A stretch of 64,000 nucleotides of DNA from Allopusillimonas ginsengisoli (GTDB lineage Bacteria; Pseudomonadota; Gammaproteobacteria; Burkholderiales; Burkholderiaceae_B). Of this stretch, positions 7,366 to 13,853 are shown piece by piece. Every line of letters starts with the position of its first letter. Positions within the stretch are counted from its first letter, which is position 1. A program made the translations under genes and the position numbers. The stretch spans positions 342,742-406,741 of the forward strand of contig NZ_SDQE01000003.1 in assembly GCF_004153455.1 (NCBI RefSeq). Reading direction: 5' to 3'. The notes beneath the pieces are model-generated. The model had not been told where the DNA came from, made no database searches, and worked only from the letters and a program-made list of their open reading frames with translations.

Positions 7366-7649
7366 GTATTGTCGAGAATGTAGTTCGAGATCTAAAATCA
7401 CGACCTTCCAGCCAAAAGTGCTTAGATGTCGTGCGCGCTCTTGAGAGTCTGGGATATACAGTAACGCCGAAGAAGTCTCCGCACCATAAAGTGTACGGCC
7501 ATAGCGGAACGCGCAGCTATTCAGGCGGAAACTTCAATTGCGGACATGGGAAAAATCCTCATGTTTTATCTGTATATGTGAAGAATATTGCATCAGAGCT
7601 TGAGCGAGCAAAAACCGACTTGGAAGAATTTCTAGGCAGATCATCATGA
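7362..7649 (+). CDS. hicA: HicA-like mRNA interferase toxin
   Basis: 95 residues. Core features of HicA are visible: an N-terminal helix ending ALESLGYTVTPKKS, then SPHHKVYGHSG containing the conserved catalytic His region, then a strand and HVLSVYVKNIASELE. It is longer than the usual 60 residues or so. HicA toxins cut mRNA during translation. The stop overlaps the HicB start (ATGA), the usual toxin-first arrangement of hicAB. AT-rich compared with neighbours, consistent with an accessory cargo gene. Confidence 0.75.
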   Translation: MSIVENVVRDLKSRPSSQKCLDVVRALESLGYTVTPKKSPHHKVYGHSGTRSYSGGNFNCGHGKNPHVLSVYVKNIASELERAKTDLEEFLGRSS

Positions 7650-8173
7650 ATCAATTCGACCCCTCCCTCTATACGATTGAAATCAAGCGCATCGATAGCC
7701 CTGACGGCCTCCTTTATGAGGCCAAAGTAAAGGAAATTCCCGGAGTGGCTGGGTATGCGGAGTGCGCTGCAGATGCATTCAATGAGGCTAGAGATGCACT
7801 TCAAATGCTGCACAACTTAGCGCACGAGCAAAAAAGAGAATTCCCGGCGCCCTTGGCCGCTACAGACCCCGATTACAACGGTCGGGTAACTCTTCGCATG
7901 AGCAAGAGCCTTCATCATCGAGCAGCATTGATGGCGGAAATCGAAGGCGTCAGTCTTAACACTTTAATCACGGAAGCACTGTCCGAGAAAGTGTTTTCCT
8001 TTCGGCGTCCATCTACCAGTGTCCATAAAGAATATTTGGTTTATTTCCGCGACGCAATACAGGACTTTTATATGGTGCAAGGTGATACTGTGCCCGCAAA
8101 ATTGAGTCTCCCCAAAACACGTTCATATGAAATTGCAAGGAGTCAGTATGGCGACGAAGCCTACAGCGTCTAA
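7646..8173 (+). CDS. hicB: HicB-like antitoxin with ribbon-helix-helix domain
   Basis: 175 residues. The N-terminal HicB fold (LLYEAKVKEIPGVAGYAE, then ADAFNEARDALQML) is followed by a ribbon-helix-helix segment (GRVTLRMSKSLHHRAALMA, then EGVSLNTLITEAL). This matches the two-domain HicB that binds HicA and represses the operon. A further 45-residue C-terminal extension is unusual. It overlaps the next gene by 26 bases. Confidence 0.83.
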   Translation: MNQFDPSLYTIEIKRIDSPDGLLYEAKVKEIPGVAGYAECAADAFNEARDALQMLHNLAHEQKREFPAPLAATDPDYNGRVTLRMSKSLHHRAALMAEIEGVSLNTLITEALSEKVFSFRRPSTSVHKEYLVYFRDAIQDFYMVQGDTVPAKLSLPKTRSYEIARSQYGDEAYSV

Positions 8174-8465
8174 AACTTCAGCGCCACGAAAGCGGGCACC
8201 ACGCAAATCCGCAAAGACAGCGGCAAATATTGTTGTCCCAATTAAAGAGCTGTTAACTGCATTGCTAAAGAGCTATGACATCAAAGAGGGACATTGGGTT
8301 ATTGATGTCCAGATGGGGACGGGCAAGATAGCTGCAACTAAACCCGAGAGGACAGAGGTATATCCAGCAACCCTTGTCGTCTTCGAGGGAGTCACTCTGG
8401 TTCGCGTTGCGCCTGACGACAAGATCTTAGAGTCCGGAAACACCGTCAATGCAAGCAATATCTAG
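8148..8465 (+). CDS. Unknown protein with histone-H1-like basic N-terminal tail
   Basis: 105 residues from the ATG at 8148 (AAGGAG upstream; the start lies inside the hicB 3' end). The first 30 residues are Lys/Ala/Arg/Ser/Thr-rich and disordered (KTSAPRKRAPRKSAK), like bacterial histone H1-like tails. A compact domain follows (IKELLTALLKSYDIKEGHW onward). Third gene of the hicAB unit and followed by terminators. It could be a nucleic-acid-binding accessory of the toxin system; no family recognised. Confidence 0.62.
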   Translation: MATKPTASKTSAPRKRAPRKSAKTAANIVVPIKELLTALLKSYDIKEGHWVIDVQMGTGKIAATKPERTEVYPATLVVFEGVTLVRVAPDDKILESGNTVNASNI

Positions 8466-8525
8466 TCAAATCGGCTCGTTTTACTCCGTCAACTCCTAAT
8501 GGAGCATTTTTAGCTGGCATACCCC

Positions 8526-8549
8526 ACCCGCCCCGGCGGGTTTTCTTTT
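8526..8549 (+). terminator. Rho-independent terminator after the hicAB unit
   Basis: CCCGCC-cc-GGCGGG hairpin followed by TTTTCTTTT. Confidence 0.88.
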
Positions 8550-8558
8550 GCCCCTACC

Positions 8559-8589
8559 CCACCAGCCGCCCATGAGGTGGCTTTTTTTT
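8559..8589 (+). terminator. Second tandem terminator
   Basis: CCACC pairs with GGTGG (8576-8580), then C and a run of eight T. Tandem terminators insulate the hicAB unit from the SOS-type promoter downstream. Confidence 0.8.
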
Positions 8590-8792
8590 GCCCGCTCGCC
8601 GCCCTGTCAATGCCATCCCGCGCCGCCGGACGTAAAACATCGGGAGCGATCTTTAATAGTTTTTCAAACTTTCATCCAGCAAATTCAAATTTGTATCGTC
8701 ATGATCATACCGACAGAATAATAACCCATTGATTATAAATAGATTTCTATTCACATGACCGGCTTAGCCATGTAGGACAGCCGCTGGAAAAT

Positions 8793-8818
8793 TAGGGAAA
8801 ACGATATCGATTTCCCTA
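8793..8818. promoter_or_regulatory. 26-bp near-perfect palindrome
   Basis: TAGGGAAA (8793-8800) and TTTCCCTA (8811-8818) flank a central CGATATCG. Only the two positions next to the centre break the symmetry. It lies about 50 bases upstream of the LexA-type promoter and looks like a binding site for a dimeric regulator. It is unlike the AACYC operators. Confidence 0.6.
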
Positions 8819-8866
8819 TCACCTTGGGTTAGCGCGGGTTTCCGGAATTTCCGAAAAAATCAAGTA

Positions 8867-8895
8867 TTGCACTGTGTATCTATACAGTACATTAT
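8867..8895 (+). promoter_or_regulatory. LexA-regulated promoter
   Basis: -35 TTGCAC (8867-8872), 17-base spacer, -10 CATTAT (8890-8895). The spacer holds CTGTGTATCTATACAG (8872-8887), a CTGT-N8-ACAG LexA box. Repression by LexA and induction by DNA damage are expected. It drives the 67-codon gene at 8996. Confidence 0.82.
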
Positions 8896-8995
8896 TTATG
8901 CATGGTGGCCGGATCGGCATCCATACAAGACTGCTCAGGAGCCCAAAACGGCTCATAGAGCGCGGCACAGCACAAAGCTACACGAGGATAGCGGC

Positions 8996-9199
8996 ATGAA
9001 TAATAAACCGGAGACCCCACCGATAAAACCCGGAGACCTTACGGCCATCCGGAATACCCACGCACAACTGCATGCGCTACTGGTATTCATCTGTAGCAAC
9101 AACTTCAAATCCCTTCAGCGCATATCCCCTCAAGAACAGCAGGACTTGCTCCTCCTGGCGCGGGCCACATCTGAAAACCTGCGCGAATATTTAGGGTAA
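8996..9199 (+). CDS. Small LexA-controlled prophage protein, candidate antirepressor
   Basis: 67 residues starting MNNKPETPPIKPGDLTAIRN, with GAGGATA upstream; mainly helical and acidic. No family recognised. It is the only gene behind a consensus LexA-box promoter and sits just before the operator-covered PL-like promoter. Since the CI-like protein has no self-cleavage domain, SOS induction needs another route. Small LexA-controlled antirepressors do this in Gifsy-type and 186-type phages. That role here is inference. Confidence 0.68.
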   Translation: MNNKPETPPIKPGDLTAIRNTHAQLHALLVFICSNNFKSLQRISPQEQQDLLLLARATSENLREYLG

Positions 9200-9212
9200 T
9201 CCCCCAATAATT

Positions 9213-9228
9213 AACCCGCATACGGGTT
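9213..9228. promoter_or_regulatory. Phage operator OL-a
   Basis: AACCCGCATACGGGTT, six-base perfect arms. Overlaps the -35 element of the rightward promoter. Confidence 0.85.
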
Positions 9229-9256
9229 GACATTAACCCATTTACGGGTTTACTAT
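9227..9256 (+). promoter_or_regulatory. Rightward PL-like promoter
   Basis: Consensus -35 TTGACA (9227-9232), 18-base spacer, -10 TACTAT (9251-9256), start near 9263. Operators OL-a, OL-b and OL-c cover the -35, the spacer and the start region. It should drive the structured leader and the recombination/integration arm when repression is lifted. Confidence 0.82.
9235..9250. promoter_or_regulatory. Phage operator OL-b
   Basis: AACCCATTTACGGGTT, 22 bases after OL-a, inside the promoter spacer. Confidence 0.85.
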
Positions 9257-9265
9257 CGCCTCATC

Positions 9266-9281
9266 AACTCAAATATGAGTT
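9266..9281. promoter_or_regulatory. Phage operator OL-c
   Basis: AACTCAAATATGAGTT, perfect six-base arms around AATA, at about +3 to +18 of the predicted transcript. Confidence 0.8.
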
Positions 9282-9333
9282 ATGCCACCAAGCCCTTATG
9301 GCAAAGCCACGGTACGGCAGGCAGCAACAAACC

Positions 9334-9345
9334 GCTCTTTAACAA
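9334..9345 (+). promoter_or_regulatory. boxA antitermination element
   Basis: GCTCTTTAACAA is identical to the core of E. coli rRNA boxA, the NusB-S10 binding site. It lies about 71 bases into the PL-like transcript. A small stem GTGTG-GAC-CACAC follows 6 bases later, in the place of boxB. Confidence 0.75.
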
Positions 9346-9750
9346 CCTGCAGTGTGGACCACACCAGATACGTCTGGTGAATAACGGCACACGAACGACG
9401 CTGCGCACTGCCGTGAGGTGTAGGTGCGCCCGACAGGAGGGACGACCGACGTGTATGCCCTGGCCAAAAGACGACGGAAAACCACGGAAGCAAGCACGCG
9501 GACCTTTTATGGCGAGTGGGGCCTTGGCGCAGAGCCAGGCGGTGAAAGTGTGAAGCTGGACGAACGGGCCAGCGCGCCAGTAATCAGTCGATGGCGAGTA
9601 ATCGAATGATGACCACCGGGAGAAGGCCGGGACACTGCGAGCCGTCAATAGAGGCGGGAGTTGCGCAGGGAGCAGTAACCAAGGGCCTGGCAACAGGCCG
9701 CTTTGGCAAGCATCCGTGCTGGGTGCTTACTGAAGCGAGGATAAAAAAAT

Positions 9751-10206
9751 ATGTTCTTCATCATTGTAGGAATTCTGGCAATTGCCTTGATAGTGGTGGC
9801 ATTCATGATTCTGAGTGAAAGCCCAATTGGTTCAATCGTATCGCTTGCTCTTGCCATTGTCGTTGGTGTCGGCGGGGTCTACACATACCCCAAGGTGATC
9901 ATCAAGCTTCGCGAAGCCGAAGGCCAGGCTCAATTAGCACAAGCGACAGCCAACCGGCGGATTCAAGTTGAGGAAGCCACGGCAGCCCGTGATTCAGCCG
10001 TCATGCTTGCCGAAGCGGAAGTGTCGCGCGCCAAGGGCGTGGCCGAAGCCAACCGAATCGTTGCAGAAGGTCTTGGTGGCCCCGAAGGGTATCTACGCTA
10101 CCTCTATATCGAGGGGTTAAAGCAAGCCCAAAACGCGGGCGCACAAATCATCTATGTACCGACCGAGGCTGGATTGCCGATCCTAGAGGCTGGCCGATTT
10201 AAATAA
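9751..10206 (+). CDS. Short SPFH/band-7-like membrane protein
   Basis: 151 residues. Two hydrophobic segments (about 1-20 and 28-47), then a long coiled coil rich in Ala, Glu and Arg (EGQAQLAQATANRR, then AEAEVSRAKGVAEANRIVAE) and a tail ending IIYVPTEAGLPIL. This is the C-terminal half of stomatin/prohibitin-type proteins without the globular band-7 domain. First gene after the structured leader. Phage SPFH-like proteins are linked to membrane exclusion or lysis timing; its role here is unknown. Confidence 0.72.
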   Translation: MFFIIVGILAIALIVVAFMILSESPIGSIVSLALAIVVGVGGVYTYPKVIIKLREAEGQAQLAQATANRRIQVEEATAARDSAVMLAEAEVSRAKGVAEANRIVAEGLGGPEGYLRYLYIEGLKQAQNAGAQIIYVPTEAGLPILEAGRFK

Positions 10207-10284
10207 ACCGCAGGCCGGGAAACCGGCCCATCCGCAAGCCTTGCGAGCCAGGGTTTGCGGATGACCACCAATAGGGAGAACAGG

Positions 10285-10665
10285 ATGGAACACAAGCATG
10301 CGCCAGCACCCTGGCAAGAAGCCACATGCAGAGCCCCAATGTGGATGGGTGGAGCTCCTGCCGGGTTGTGCGGAGAGAAGGCGTACGGGCATCAGTTGCC
10401 GAGAACCTATCTGCGCCATACACGAGGGATTAACGACGCCCCGTATTGTTTCAGGCACGCTTGCCCTGCTCATGGTGGCCCGGAGGAAAGCGAGGCCAGG
10501 ATATTCCAAGATGGCTACACCAGCGAAGGTAGGCAAATGTGGTGCGCGGTCATGCCGAACTTCGTTGACCTGCATGAAAGCCCGGCGGGTTTTGATGGAA
10601 ATCCAATGCAAGCTGTCGCGAATCTTCGCGCCGCCATCGCCCGCGCCACAGGGAGCCAGCCATGA
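10285..10665 (+). CDS. Phage protein of unknown function, Cys/His-rich
   Basis: 126 residues from the ATG at 10285 behind GGGAGAACAGG. Scattered Cys and His (RHACPAHGG, CGEKAYGHQ) could bind metal. The end (NPMQAVANLRAAIARA) is a helix. Overlaps the next gene's start (ATGA). No family recognised. Confidence 0.62.
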   Translation: MEHKHAPAPWQEATCRAPMWMGGAPAGLCGEKAYGHQLPRTYLRHTRGINDAPYCFRHACPAHGGPEESEARIFQDGYTSEGRQMWCAVMPNFVDLHESPAGFDGNPMQAVANLRAAIARATGSQP

Positions 10666-10979
10666 AACACCTACTCGCACTAATACTGTGCACTGTCGCA
10701 TTCTCAGTGCACGCCAAATCCGATCTTTGCTCCAGGCTTGCCGACATGACAGAGGCCGCAGCGTTTCATCGTGACGCAGGCCTGTCCGCTCAGTCTCTGA
10801 TCGAAGTCACGGTAGAGCACGCTCAGCCGCCAGCGTTTCGCGACATGATGATCGAAGCAATTATCGGCATCTACACCAATCCGAACATGGTTCGCAGCAC
10901 TCCGGCTCAGATCAAGGACGCTTTCTATATGTCCTGCGTTGATCTGACACTCAAATCAAAGAAATCATCACTTATGTAA
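10662..10979 (+). CDS. Secreted/periplasmic small protein
   Basis: 105 residues with a clear signal peptide (MKHLLALILCTVAFSVHA, cleavage after VHA). The mature part is helical with two Cys (SDLCSRL and YMSCVDL), which could form a disulfide in the periplasm. Coupled to the preceding gene by ATGA. Export suggests an envelope role, for example exclusion of other phages, but this is inference. Confidence 0.66.
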   Translation: MKHLLALILCTVAFSVHAKSDLCSRLADMTEAAAFHRDAGLSAQSLIEVTVEHAQPPAFRDMMIEAIIGIYTNPNMVRSTPAQIKDAFYMSCVDLTLKSKKSSLM

Positions 10980-10988
10980 GGGGAAGAA

Positions 10989-11129
10989 ATGGAAGCACTA
11001 GTAATCATCGGCGCACTATTCGCCATCGTGGTCGGGATTCTTTGGGTATGCCTGCCGTTTGCTGTGTTTGGGATCAAGAAGCGGCTCGATGAAATGATCA
11101 GCTTGCAGCGTCAGGCTATTAATCGGTAG
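10989..11129 (+). CDS. Small single-span membrane protein
   Basis: 46 residues starting MEALVIIGALFAIVVG, with GGGGAAG upstream. One long hydrophobic helix, then FGIKKRLDEMISLQRQA, a basic amphipathic tail. It follows the secreted-protein gene by 9 bases and is probably translated with it. Function unknown. Confidence 0.55.
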   Translation: MEALVIIGALFAIVVGILWVCLPFAVFGIKKRLDEMISLQRQAINR

Positions 11130-11137
11130 GAGCGGCC

Positions 11138-11314
11138 ATGAGCAAAACCGGATGGAATGTCTACCACAAGCCAACCAAAAAGAATGGCGTCTGGACGATC
11201 AAGCAAATGGACACCGTTACCGGAGAAGAAACGTATCACGAATACACATCTAAGCGAGTGGCGGACGAGGCGTATCAGTCCTTAATCAAATCCATATGGG
11301 CGGCGAAATCATGA
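11138..11314 (+). CDS. Small phage protein
   Basis: 58 residues starting MSKTGWNVYHKPTKKNG. Predicted to be a small beta-rich soluble domain with several aromatic residues. It overlaps the next start by ATGA. No family recognised. Confidence 0.55.
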   Translation: MSKTGWNVYHKPTKKNGVWTIKQMDTVTGEETYHEYTSKRVADEAYQSLIKSIWAAKS

Positions 11315-11739
11315 CTAAGCCAACGATGCCTGAGCCGGTGGGCTTTCTTGTAAAGCACGATATCCATCCCCAAAGCACCGGCGCGCTTCACTTCGATGCG
11401 TCCTTCGCGCAAGGAGATGATGATCTTTCTGTAGCCCCTCTCATCACCACCACCCAAGCCCAAGCCTACGCAGATGCAAGGGTAAGGGAGGTGCAGCAGT
11501 GGGAGCCTATCGAGACAGCGCCCAAACACACTGAAGTGTTGGTGTGGCGCGAAGATTCCGGGCCATTTATCGCCAAGCTGACCGATCCATACGAGGTCAT
11601 TACGGTTGAGGAAATGGAACGGGAAAATTTGGAGTTCCGCGACGACTTCGAGGAATGGTATTCAGATGCCTACGGCTGGCAGGAAGGCAACGAGAAGCCC
11701 ACGCACTGGATGCCTCTACCCGCCCCACTCCAACAATAA
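11311..11739 (+). CDS. DUF551-domain phage protein
   Basis: 142 residues from the coupled ATG at 11311. The C-terminal half carries the DUF551 pattern: QWEPIETAPKHTEVLVW, an acidic loop, then PTHWMPLPAPL. DUF551 proteins are common small phage or prophage proteins of unknown function. A second DUF551 gene is at 17402. Confidence 0.75.
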   Translation: MTKPTMPEPVGFLVKHDIHPQSTGALHFDASFAQGDDDLSVAPLITTTQAQAYADARVREVQQWEPIETAPKHTEVLVWREDSGPFIAKLTDPYEVITVEEMERENLEFRDDFEEWYSDAYGWQEGNEKPTHWMPLPAPLQQ

Positions 11740-11766
11740 CCGGCCTGCGGGCCGCAAAGGAGCGAC

Positions 11767-11961
11767 ATGGAAACCCGAAAGCAAAACGTTCTCAGCGAAA
11801 TCAAGACGCTCGTGCGAATCCTGAATACCTGGGGAAACGCGCTCGTGCCTGAATTGGACGGCAAGCAAGTGACCGCGCAGGAAAGACTGTCGCATTTTGT
11901 GAGGGTCGCTCAAGACGAGTTTGGCATGACGCTGGACGAGATTGACGCCGCTATCGCATGA
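11767..11961 (+). CDS. Small acidic helical phage protein
   Basis: 64 residues starting METRKQNVLSEIKTLVR with AAAGGAG upstream. Two or three helices, no metal or membrane motif. Last rightward gene before the large RNA locus. Function unknown. Confidence 0.6.
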   Translation: METRKQNVLSEIKTLVRILNTWGNALVPELDGKQVTAQERLSHFVRVAQDEFGMTLDEIDAAIA

Positions 11962-12081
11962 TCCCCGGCCCGGCCAGCCATAACCCCACGGCCACCAGCG
12001 CCCCTGCCTCGGCATGCGCTGGATATCAGCAAGCGAGGCGGCAGAAAGATGCTCGTGGCGAACTGACCACAGAGATTAGCC

Positions 12082-12243
12082 CTAGCGGTGACGCTTTCCG
12101 GAATTTTTCTTGTGGTTGGTATGCGCGCCACGCTCCTTGCTCACACGTTGGCCGCGGCCTTGTGTGGTAAGGACCACGCCCTTGGGGGCGACGGGACGCG
12201 GAGTGCGCTTGCGGTCGGCTTCAGTAACGATTTTGTTGCCCAT
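12082..12243 (-). CDS. Small very basic phage protein
   Basis: 53 residues starting MGNKIVTEADRKRTPRPVAP, with AGAGAG upstream of the ATG at 12243. It is highly basic and ends HTNHKKNSGKRHR, so nucleic-acid binding is likely. It is transcribed away from the large RNA locus, which begins about 60-100 bases from its start. A functional link with that RNA is possible but rests only on position and charge. Confidence 0.55.
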   Translation of the reverse strand: MGNKIVTEADRKRTPRPVAPKGVVLTTQGRGQRVSKERGAHTNHKKNSGKRHR

Positions 12244-13679
12244 GGAAATCTCTCTAGTTTGGTTAAGCTGGTCATTGTTACACATTCGCTCGGTTTATTG
12301 TTGACAGCAGGAAGCAGGCAGAGGATTTGCCCGTTTGAGCGTTGGTAGCGCCATCAAGTATCCGCCTAGCCAGGGATGTGCCCCTGGTTCCGCACATGGA
12401 CACAGGCGGGTGGATTCTTGATGGAGTGCGGAACAGTTCGGGTCGGCGTATTGCACGACCGCACCCACTCAGGCCGATGACCTCATAGAACGGCGAGGAA
12501 ACGCAAATCTGTCACTTCCGCCCTGGCGAAGTAAAAGGCCAGGACCATCACATAGGCGGCGGCGTGGAAAGCGGACACGCTACAAACGACATGACTCGAT
12601 GGGGATCGGCCCTTGGAGATGGGAACCAAGGTCGGTAGCTGGCACACCTCGCTTGTGACAGGTGGAAATAGGCCCCTGAACGCACTCGAACAGCAGGCAT
12701 TACCGAGCAATTGGGTGATAGTGCGCACGCCTGCGGTCATTACACAGAGCATGTACGTTCCCGAGCCGGAGTAGCGCCCGGCCCGCCTATGTGATGAGGC
12801 GCCACCCCTCCCGCCAAAAAGCAGGGGCCAGCTGAAAGGAGAAGGTCATGCTCGGCAGCTAAGCGTAGCGGCGCAATCCGCACCTAATCCGTGAACACAC
12901 CGGACGTAGAAAGCTGAACGACATCAGCATGGGAACAGACTGGCCCGACGGTTGGGGAGCACCCACCCCCGATAACCGGAAGACGGCACACAAAAGACTA
13001 CGGGAAGTACCCCTGCGCTGCGGTCGGTTCGCGGCGTAGGGCCATCAAGCGAGGCGATTAAGCGAGCAAGCCCGGTATCCGGTACGCAAGGCTAATGCGC
13101 CGGGGACTGCTCCGGGAGTCGCCTCACTTGATGGCAAAGCGAAGTGGCGATTCGCAAGTGTCTAGGGGACTGGAAGCGGCCACAGCGGGACACCGCACAT
13201 GGCAAAGAAGGTTCCGGCCTTCCGTCAAAAACCGGGAAACAGGCAACCCACAGGCAAACGACGTGCACATAACCTGCCGGGTGCACGCGGTGATCGGCCC
13301 CACAACACGCGGTGGCAAGCCGGGATCGCCTCCGGTGCCATCAACCCAAACGTAGGGCGCAGGCCCATAAGAATCGAAGCGGATGCCGCTGGTAGGAAAA
13401 ACGGATTGGGGCTGCCCCGGTCGGCCTATAGCGCAGCGGTGCAGCATCGCGTATGCCTCCACGATACGGGGCACCAAATACCGCTGGGGAGAACGCCGAG
13501 TTCTATGGCCTTGCCATCAGCCCACCGAATGAGCCACATGGGCGTTGATTTCGGGAACAGGCGTGACAGCCGGGAGAGACCGGCACCATGATCGAAGCGG
13601 CGGCGTGGAGCTAATGCCACGGCAAGACTATGAAGCGCCGGAATGCTCGGGATTGAGATAGGCCCGAGCCCGCTTCGAT

Positions 13680-13803
13680 GATGGTGTGGTGAAATTGGTA
13701 GACACAAGCGGCTAGGGGCCGGAAGGCGGGAGTAGGACGCCAAAACCGAAACCCGAAAGCCTGACACCGCTGGCGCATGCGGGTTCAAGTCCCGCCACCA
13801 TCT
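13680..13803 (+). tRNA. tRNA-like domain (leucine-type D arm, aberrant anticodon arm)
   Basis: A 7-bp acceptor stem GATGGTG/CACCATC, a leucine-type D arm (GTG-AAATTGGTAGA-CAC) and a perfect T arm (GCGGG-TTCAAGT-CCCGC) are present. The anticodon arm is not normal: AGCGG (13707-13711) pairs with CCGCT (13767-13771) around 55 nt, which can themselves form an extended irregular hairpin. Position 73 is T and no encoded CCA follows (TACC). It is probably a tRNA mimic within the large RNA rather than a decoding tRNA. Confidence 0.65.
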
Positions 13804-13806
13804 ACC

Positions 13807-13853
13807 GCCCTCCCCCATGACTTGGCTGGCATGCTTCGCATGTTGGGGAGGGC
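13807..13853 (+). repeat. Hairpin directly after the tRNA-like domain
   Basis: GCCCTCCCC pairs with GGGGAGGGC (9 bp). Inside, CATGC-TTC-GCATG forms a second stem. No T-run follows, so it is more likely a domain of the RNA or a processing hairpin than a terminator. Confidence 0.65.

Larger units (their letters stand above)
9263..9735 (+). ncRNA. Structured PL leader RNA with boxA
   Basis: No convincing reading frame occupies these 470 bases, but several helices are visible: 9362-9379 (7-bp stem, UACG loop), GCGCAC with GTGCGC closing a hairpin near 9400-9430, a GCCTTGGC/GCCAGGC hairpin near 9522-9541, GGCCTG-GCAA-CAGGCC (a GNRA loop) near 9690, and an 8-bp stem with a GTGCT loop directly before the ribosome site of the next gene. 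With the boxA at its 5' end, the leader may act in antitermination or as a trans RNA. Confidence 0.6.

Noticed and set aside
9227..9609. Frames of 61-108 codons in the PL leader
   Set aside because: They include promoter, operator and boxA sequence and have no ribosome site; RNA helices explain the conservation-like features better.
11958..12170. Possible 70-codon gene overlapping the previous stop (ATGA)
   Set aside because: Composition is not protein-like and it runs antisense through the better supported basic-protein gene at 12082-12243.
13095..13591. Overlapping reading frames of 80-130 codons inside the large RNA locus
   Set aside because: No ribosome sites, many rare and irregular amino-acid patterns, frames on all strands of similar length as expected in GC-rich DNA, and they cut across strong RNA helices.
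13700..13771. Group I intron in a tRNA-Leu anticodon loop
   Set aside because: The extra sequence is only about 50 nt, far below the 200 nt or so of the smallest group I introns, and no P/Q/R/S core is seen.
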